NCBI GenBank assembly: GCA_963930775.1
Contig: OZ005694.1
Span: 496,001 to 560,000, forward strand
Direction of reading: 5' to 3'
DNA: 64,000 nt
Source of the DNA: Cliona cf. orientalis
Taxonomy: Eukaryota > Porifera > Demospongiae > Clionaida > Clionaidae
Below are positions 58,341 through 64,000 of this stretch, piece by piece. The notes beneath the pieces were generated by a model that did no database searches, was not told the origin of the DNA, and saw only the letters and a program-made list of their open reading frames with translations. Every line of letters starts with the position of its first letter. The first letter of the stretch is position 1. The position numbers and the translations under genes were made by a program.

Positions 58341-58445
58341 CCGTGCCTTCGCGAAAGAGGGCCCATGGGCGGTGCACCTTACATTGGGCTTAGACTGGGG
58401 GGTGGGCCGATATTCCGTAGTGGGCCCTCTTTTGCGAGGGTACGG
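58341..58445. mobile_element. TA-flanked MITE with CCGTG ends (105 bp)
   Basis: TA at 58339-58340 and 58446-58447. CCGTGCCTTCGCGAAAGAGG-GCCCA on the left, CCGTACCCTCGCAAAAGAGG-GCCCA in reverse on the right. Very short, so it is a minimal inverted-repeat element of the CCGTA group. Confidence 0.8.
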
Positions 58446-58704
58446 TATATACCCCCACTTCCCCTCAAGTTTGGAGTTTAGGTACACTGCCACATGCTAT
58501 ATACATGTAATCCCCCCCCCCCCATTCTTCTGAAAGTAATTTCTGTATCCATAATTATTATGTCATAACAATGCAGATTCAGATGCTCACTGTGGGGTGG
58601 AGGTATTAAACAAGGACAGCAAGGCCTGAAGTACATGTAAGTCTGCACTGTGACCGTATGTAATGAATGTCCGAATGTACATGCATGTGTGTAAATGAGT
58701 GTTT
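58446..58704. other. No gene; poly-C at 58513-58523
   Basis: Short spacer with a C run. Confidence 0.4.
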
Positions 58705-58880
58705 GTTGGTAGTTGCCTAGCAACCATAGTTTTTATAGGCAATTTGCCGGCTATGGGAAGGGGGTGGGTCATCATAAGTAGGCCAGTGATGAACAGAGGT
58801 CAACTACCAACAGATCAGTCACATGACATTATTACTCGACCATGCATCTTGTGCATCCCTTATATGTCATGTAACTATTG
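58705..58880 (+). mobile_element. GTTGGTAGTTG MITE + hairpin composite, copy 4 (different hairpin stem)
   Basis: gttggtagttgcctagcaac...ggtcaactaccaac (58705-58811), then agtcacatgacat...atgtcatgtaact. The stem bases differ from the other copies, but pairing is kept, and the loop words (cgaccatgcatct, tgcatccc) are shared with copies 2 and 3. (tg)n follows. Confidence 0.8.
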
Positions 58881-58952
58881 TGTGTGTGTGTGTGTGTGTG
58901 TATATATACATGAGTGTTGGTGTGTGTGTGAGTGTGTGTGAGAGTGTATGTC

Positions 58953-58989
<37 letters not shown>

Positions 58990-58996
58990 GCGTGTG
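58881..58996. repeat. (TG)n microsatellite
   Basis: Two (tg)n blocks (58880-58904 and 58956-58996) around tgtgagtgtgtgag variants. Open frames of Val-Cys or His-Thr repeats across it are artefacts. Confidence 0.95.
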
Positions 58997-59466
58997 CTGG
59001 CTCAAAGTGTCTGTGTGGTACCCACAGCATTCTAGTCTTTGGACTAGGGATAGTGACCACCATGCCATCTTCCCGATCCATGACCTTTTTTCGTGGGTGA
59101 CACTCGTGATAGTTTCCTCTGGTTGTTGATCATTTTCTCATTCGCCATCTTCATAGTAAGCATCTACTACTAGACAGACAAGTCCGAATAGCAGTCTACA
59201 TGTACATGTACATGTACATGGGGAAGGAGCTGGTCCTAGAGAGCTATCAAAATTTAGTTTATTTGGCAATTTCAACCAGAATTGCCAAATTTTCCCAGTA
59301 TGCAGTACTTGTGATATTTCGAGTATCTTGACAGCTTGCATCAATGTGATTGGTGTGCATATATACACGTGCATAGTATCTGCTAAAGGAATCTCCCACT
59401 CTTCTTGCTCTTTTCTTTATGATGCATCATAATAACATACTTCTAAAAGTTCAACACAAAAAGAAG
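58997..59466. other. No gene seen
   Basis: Contains tacatgtacatgtacatgta at 59198-59219. No exon is supported. Confidence 0.4.
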
Positions 59467-59468
59467 TA

Positions 59469-59580
59469 CCGTAGAAGCTGGTTGTCAAGCGCATCTCGCT
59501 GTTAAGCGCATACTGTTTATTAAGCGCATAAATTTGAGTGAGCTTTACCGCCCTTTGTTAAGCGCATACTCCCTGGCTAG
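59469..59580. mobile_element. CCGTA-ended repeat with iterated 'TTAAGCGCATA', right end missing
   Basis: TA (59467-59468) then CCGTAGAAGCTGGTTGTC and four copies of (t/c)aagcgcat(a/c)(t/c): 59487, 59501, 59518 and 59557. No reverse-complement terminus was found to the right. Confidence 0.55.
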
Positions 59581-60556
59581 CCGTCTAAACGATTAGCGAT
59601 CGATCACGACGCAGAGACTGTAGGCTAGTAGTCAGCTGGAGTGCCAAGACTTCGAGATACACGCTCTCTGTTCCATTTTCACCCATCGTTTTGGACATCG
59701 CGTCTTCGAAATCGCCCAGGCACATTCTGTTGGCCCCCGCCTACCTTATCTTAGCCCTTTTAACTAAAAATCACGTAAATTTCTCGAGAGGCCTGTTTTG
59801 TCACGCGCATACTAATGTTGCTTTACAGTAACACGTAGGCAGGAGCTTGTTTTATGTACTTGGTCATGAAATATGTACATTTGTACCATGGTTGTAACAT
59901 TCTGACCAATCAAATTACTCCATAGGAGGTGTCTAAATAACTTGTACACCTCTTGTAGGTGTCTAAATATTTAAACACCTATCTCTGAGGCTATGAACAT
60001 GTAGGCTAGTTACAGCATCCTCTGAATGTAAGCAACGAAAGAAAGAAGAGATATGTACCACTAATCAATTGTATTGCACTTACTATACTGTGCATGATTA
60101 GTGGGCAGGTCTTACCACGTAATTGTATGGGCGGAGCGATTTATTGCCAAGTCAGCTGTTCAAAGAAGCAGCTGTAGCTTGAGCTGTACAGTACTACTTG
60201 CCTACATCGACTTGGAATCACAACTGCCATGGAGACGATAACATCGTAGTTCTGAATGGCAAAGAAGTAGCCAGAGTTTGATGAAAACGGCGTTGACAGC
60301 TACCATTATGGATCTTGGGCATTGATTCGATCGATGCCGCCGCTGCTACGATGGCTCAAGCTGTTACTAGTACGTGCTTGAGCCTTTTGTAGCCGACGCT
60401 ACAGTTGCTAAGCTGTAGATGCATTGTTAGGGCCACGTAGCCCATGGTACAAGCCGGTTATATCACTCGGTATCGGTCCCTACGTGACTTACACAACCTT
60501 ATATCCCATTGCTACATTGTTGCATGTGCAATATAAGCCATTCAGAGTGGCTACAG
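59581..60556. other. No gene seen
   Basis: Mixed composition. A short repeated word gtgtctaaata (59930, 59959) is the only structure seen. Confidence 0.4.
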
Positions 60557-60650
60557 GCAACCACAGTGCAATACGAGTGTCCGCGGGCAACCACAGTGCA
60601 ATATGGATAGCTGCCAGCAACCACAGTGCAATATGGATAGCTGGAAGCAC
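60557..60650. repeat. 30-bp minisatellite, three units
   Basis: gcaaccacagtgcaata(t/c)(g)gat(a)gctg(c)c is iterated three times. In frame it reads NHSAIWIA on plus; no larger gene is supported. Confidence 0.85.
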
Positions 60651-61094
60651 TGCCATAGATTTAGTGACTGCCTATCGATGGCTCTGAAGACTATGTACAG
60701 TGAACCGTATGCGGCAGCTAGCCATAAATGAGTCATACCACGATCGTTGGTATGTACGGGCCAGGTACTCGAGAAGTTGGGGGCGGAGTCTTTGAATGAA
60801 CCTTGAACGATTGAGACGCTCTGTCTAGCGTGTTCTATCGCCTTCTTTCTGCAGAATGTAGTATTTAGCTGGCTATCACTACAATTCACAGGCCAGTGAC
60901 TCGTATTTTTACTTTTCTCTTTATTCGTTCGCTCGGGAGTAAGCTACACCCCTTGGGATCGAGTCAGATCGACGTTAGCTATTTCGTTCTTACAATAAGC
61001 TATAGATGGCCTTGCTAGTATTTTTCTTTGTTACGAAGGACAGATCAGCGTAGATATCGGTGGTAACTATGGTAGCTGTGCCTACGGGATATAA
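60651..61094. other. No gene seen
   Basis: No supported exon or repeat. Confidence 0.35.
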
Positions 61095-61215
61095 AATAGT
61101 TATATCACGCACACTCGGGATGCATTGCATTTATTGACCTCGGCCCTCGGGCATGCGCCCTCGGGCTTCAGTGCAATAAATGCCATACATCCCTCGCGCC
61201 CGTGATATAACTATT
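61095..61215. repeat. 121-bp palindromic element
   Basis: AATAGTTATATCACG at the left is exactly matched by CGTGATATAACTATT at the right. Inside, cgggatgcattgcatttatt pairs with aataaatgccatacatccc and ccctcggg repeats pair in the loop. A similar cgtgatataac follows at 61264. Confidence 0.8.
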
Positions 61216-61332
61216 ACTCGGGCCTCCGGCCCTCAGTGTGTAAATCACGTAGAGACCTCTACCTCGTGATATAACCTATACATACATGTAGTATGCATAA
61301 GGGATTCCTCGTATGGATTGTGATAAGTTATA

Positions 61333-61749
61333 CCGTATTATGTACATTGTAGCCGCGGCTACTATTAGTTTCAGCCTTGCTTGAGTGCGACTACTAATCG
61401 AGGGCGGCTCTTAGTTGAGGGCAGCTTTTATTAATTTCAGGTCGATACCTGACGGTGTAATCCACAAAAATTGTAGTACAGAAAACTGGTTTACGAAGAC
61501 TGTACTTCGTGATACAATCGGCCTCACATTGCAGTAGAACCAAGCCAAGGCTGTCTTCTGCCATGGTTTTGTTCCGAATGAGCGAGCGTCTGCCACTTAC
61601 GATCGTGACTATACCCACTTAATCGAGTTCAAACATCTGTGTGGCTACTATTCGAGGGCGGCTACTACTTCTATCACTGAGCTCCAAGTGCGGCTACTAT
61701 TCGAGGGCGGCTACTATTTGGGGTGCGGCTTCTATTCGAATAAATACGG
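61333..61749. mobile_element. TA-flanked MITE with CCGTA ends and iterated 'CGGCTACTATTCGAGGG'
   Basis: TA at 61331-61332 and 61750-61751. Left CCGTATTATG, right (in reverse) CCGTATTTATTCGAATAG. Words of the form gcggctactattcgagggcg recur at 61351, 61386, 61648, 61687 and 61713. Minus-strand open frames inside (61394-61618) are not recognised as a gene. Confidence 0.7.
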
Positions 61750-61751
61750 TA

Positions 61752-61864
61752 GTTAGACCATGCCTACTAGGGCTGTATCCCAAATACACAAGGTAATAAT
61801 ACTTGAATAAACCTGATCTTTTGAATAATTAGCAGAAAAATTGCGTTGGTGGACATCCATGAAA
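61752..61864. other. Short spacer
   Basis: No feature seen. Confidence 0.3.
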
Positions 61865-62030
61865 TTTACCTAAAAAAGATACCTTCAACTTGCTTGTTTA
61901 CAAAATCGCACTCTCTCCTTGATCCTGCAGCAAGCAGTAGAAGGGAGTTTCGAAGGTTAGGGTCGTCACATTTACAAGTATGATAGCCGCACTGCGCGCG
62001 CGTGGCGCCTTCATGCATGTGCGTGATAGT
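61865..62030. repeat. Dispersed repeat related to 51030-51195
   Basis: Same order of blocks (aaccgcactc/aatcgcactc, ggttagggtcgtc, tatagccgcac, gcgcgcg, gcgcctt). See 51030-51195. Confidence 0.6.
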
Positions 62031-63300
62031 GACGTTTAATTTAGCGTATGTACATGTACATGTACATTTGCGTATTAATAATTATAATAATGATGAATAA
62101 CTAGCTGAACGATTTGCCCATGTGTAAGAGAGCCTCGAGGGTGGCAATGATAGGGTCAAAGTTCACGCGCAGAAGTCGGACCGAGTGCAACAGTATTGTA
62201 AAGTTACCCACCAGCGGGAGAGAGAAACGATAGGAGAGAGACAGAGAGAGGAGGTGAGTAGATAACATTCTGTTTGCCAATGCTAAGGTACCATATTTTG
62301 CAACTACTCAGAACCCTCACTGGCGAGTGTGGAGTGCCAGATAGTTTTATGCACATGAGCAGTCGTCAGTAGGCGATAATTTCTTAGGGGTATGCACCTG
62401 TCAATGACTTGCCCATACCTACCATACATTGCTGGGATAGGGAACGAGGCAGTGTATTAGACTCGCCCCATATCTTGATGCGAGATATATATGATATGCT
62501 TCAGTTGCTTGAGGCACCATCTAGCAAACATCTCATCCCTCGGTAGCCTTAGTCTCGTGGGCCATCCCTGGGCTGGCTTCAAGACTAGCTAAGGCTGTGA
62601 TAATACCGTAGTGTCCCAGGTAAGCGCCCATGGGTGCTCTACCATAAATCGCAATTTTTTGCTACCCTGGGTGCTTACCTGGTGTACTGGGCGCTTACCA
62701 TGTGCTAAGTTGTACAAAAAAATATTGGGCTGAGTCAACGTACAATCGCGATTGTGGAAGCAAGTTTGCTGCTAGCTAGCGTACTTTAGGCACAAGACAG
62801 TCACACTTTCGTTAAGCGTAGAAGCTTCTTACACTAAATTTAGAACTCTACTGCCACGAATCAGCTAATCAGATACATTGTGTGTGTAATAGTGGCGTAA
62901 CATCCCTCCTTTGCATAGGGTATGATAGATCGGGCTTGACTGTCATTCAAGACCTTGTTTGCTCCAGAAAGTAAGATTTTCAGTGAATTTTCCTTATAAT
63001 AGATCCCTTGAAGCTGCCATGATGTTTCCATAAACCTCCATATGGAACCACACCCTCGCCATGTGGTGCATTGCATTCCAAGATGGTTGCCGCAAGTTTA
63101 ACCTAGCCTCGAACCCGGGCTCCCTTTACCATGGCCCAATTAATACCTGCCAATTAACTTTGGCCACCGAACATAAAACACATCAATATTTGCCATGCAG
63201 TATTAATTGTCTCCTTGGTATTGAAATCAGACAGTACATCACATGAAAACGAAATACAATTGAACAATACGTTATGTATTAGCCATTGGGTATGTTATTT
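62031..63300. other. No gene; CCGTA-type fragment at 62604-62700
   Basis: TA then CCGTAGTGTCCCAGGTAAGC and repeated (g)gtaagcgccc / gggcgcttacc words at 62620-62695 make another partial member of the CCGTA group. A single tagcctcgaacccgggctcc CCTCGT-like end is at 63103-63122. No exon is supported. Confidence 0.45.
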
Positions 63301-63826
63301 TCAGTTGATGTTTAAGGTAGCCATTAGTCCCTCCACTGACTGTCCTGGTGTAGGTTTTGGTGCTTCCAAATCAATAAGGTTCTCTTCCGGAGGAGGAGGT
63401 GGGGGAGGAGGATCCAACATTACAGCAGAAGGCCCAGGATGACCATTCACGTTGCCTCCAGGGGGAATTGATGTCTGGATGGATGTGTTCGGGGTGCCAG
63501 CAGTAGCAGACTGAGAAGATGGTGGTACCCTTGTCTGCTTTCTCTTCTTCCTCTTTCTCCTATGTTTGCGGCCTCTCTTTGGATGATGGTCTGGTGTTAT
63601 AATCAAGTGAGTTAATTGTTTCATACTTTGTGCAATTTTACCTGCATGAGGTAGCTGCTCTCCAGCCCTCCACCTCCTCTGTATCTCCATCAGTGCTCTC
63701 TCCCTTTCAGCTAGTCGCCACTGAAGATGATGGAGCTCAGTAACTGCAATAACTGAAGATGACCACCGTGTGTTATTAGTGATACTACATGAACTGTGTT
63801 TACTCACCACTCAAGGTATCACCCAT
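63301..63826 (-). CDS. Small proline-rich, basic protein of unknown function (three exons)
   Basis: Minus-strand exons 63808-63826, 63642-63743 and 63301-63590 with GT-AG introns of 64 and 51 bp; 411 nt including the stop, 136 aa. It starts MGDTLSVTELHHLQWRLAER, with a helical segment ERERALMEIQRRWRAGEQ. The middle is strongly basic (KRGRKHRRKRKKRKQTR, a possible nuclear-localisation signal), then Ser/Thr/Pro-rich, then eight prolines followed by EENLIDLEAP, where LIDLE fits a clathrin-box-type motif, and it ends GLMATLNIN. The 51-bp intron is a multiple of three, so it can also be read through. No transposon hallmark surrounds it; I think this is a host gene. I do not recognise the orthologue. 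Confidence 0.65.
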
Positions 63827-64000
63827 TGCTGTATGTACACTTTTTTTGTTACTCACTAATCCTCAGAACCTTTTATATAGTGAGAAAGGTCGATTACCCC
63901 AGATACTGTATTCTTGCATCAACTTAGTTTGCTGCTATGATTGTGTAAGGCTCCTAATCCACAATCATACTCTGTATATTTGGCCCCTTGCTTGCACCAT
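63827..64000. promoter_or_regulatory. Probable promoter side of the small proline-rich gene
   Basis: This is the 5' flank of the minus-strand gene. No TATA box or other defined element can be assigned with confidence. Confidence 0.25.

Noticed and set aside
1..64000. CRISPR arrays, rRNA or bacterial operons
   Set aside because: No regularly spaced repeats with unique spacers, no rRNA-like segments, and gene structure is eukaryotic.
1..64000. tRNA genes
   Set aside because: No B-box plus A-box pair with a cloverleaf was recognised by eye; a tRNA search would be needed to exclude them fully.

Overview
The window is animal (metazoan) nuclear DNA dominated by transposable elements. Evidence: spliced genes with GT-AG introns of about 50-450 bp, (CA)n and poly-C/poly-G tracts, no bacterial-style operons, and transposon families shared by sponges, cnidarians and other marine invertebrates. 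A sponge or similar early-branching animal is my best guess; this is inference from family content and short introns, not a proven identification.

Layout. 1-5.6 kb: dispersed repeats, a decayed pair of convergent genes (RPA-like OB-fold protein and PIF1-like helicase, possibly a Helitron relic) and a 5'-truncated Ty3/Gypsy retrotransposon ending in a 235-bp LTR. 7.2-11.2 kb: a TTAA-flanked MITE and a nearly complete piggyBac element (8237-11210) whose transposase carries one stop and one frameshift. 12-19.7 kb: several MITEs and a Merlin-type (IS1595/ISXO2-like) transposase pseudogene inside a long inverted-repeat composite (14343-17263). 19.9-23.5 kb: a long broken gene of an uncharacterised family that I interpret as a CMC/CACTA-like DDE transposase. 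24-28.1 kb: MITEs, (CA)n, tandem repeats. 28.1-34.6 kb: an ankyrin-repeat exon on the minus strand, then the most striking object: a 6.1-kb element with terminal inverted repeats whose ten-exon gene (about 1457 aa, intact) fuses a Ulp1/SENP (C48) protease with a WRKY/GCM1-like zinc finger, a MULE DDE transposase and a SWIM zinc finger. 34.6-44.1 kb: nested inverted-repeat elements, some sharing TIR motifs with that element. 41.2-42.5 and 48.2-49.4 kb: a diverged duplication. 51.25-53.72 kb: an apparently intact TA-flanked Tc1/mariner-superfamily element with two convergent genes, a DD34E transposase and a second protein with a beta-grasp-like region, basic coiled region and SHOCT-like tail. 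54-63 kb: repeats and MITEs. 63.3-63.8 kb: a small three-exon gene of unknown function.

How it works together. Few host genes are visible (an ankyrin exon and the proline-rich gene at the right end). Most of the rest is layered insertion: autonomous elements (Ulp1-MULE, two-gene Tc1/mariner), dead ones (piggyBac, Merlin, CMC-like, Gypsy, RPA/PIF1) and many non-autonomous inverted-repeat elements. The two intact open elements are the best candidates for something not well described.
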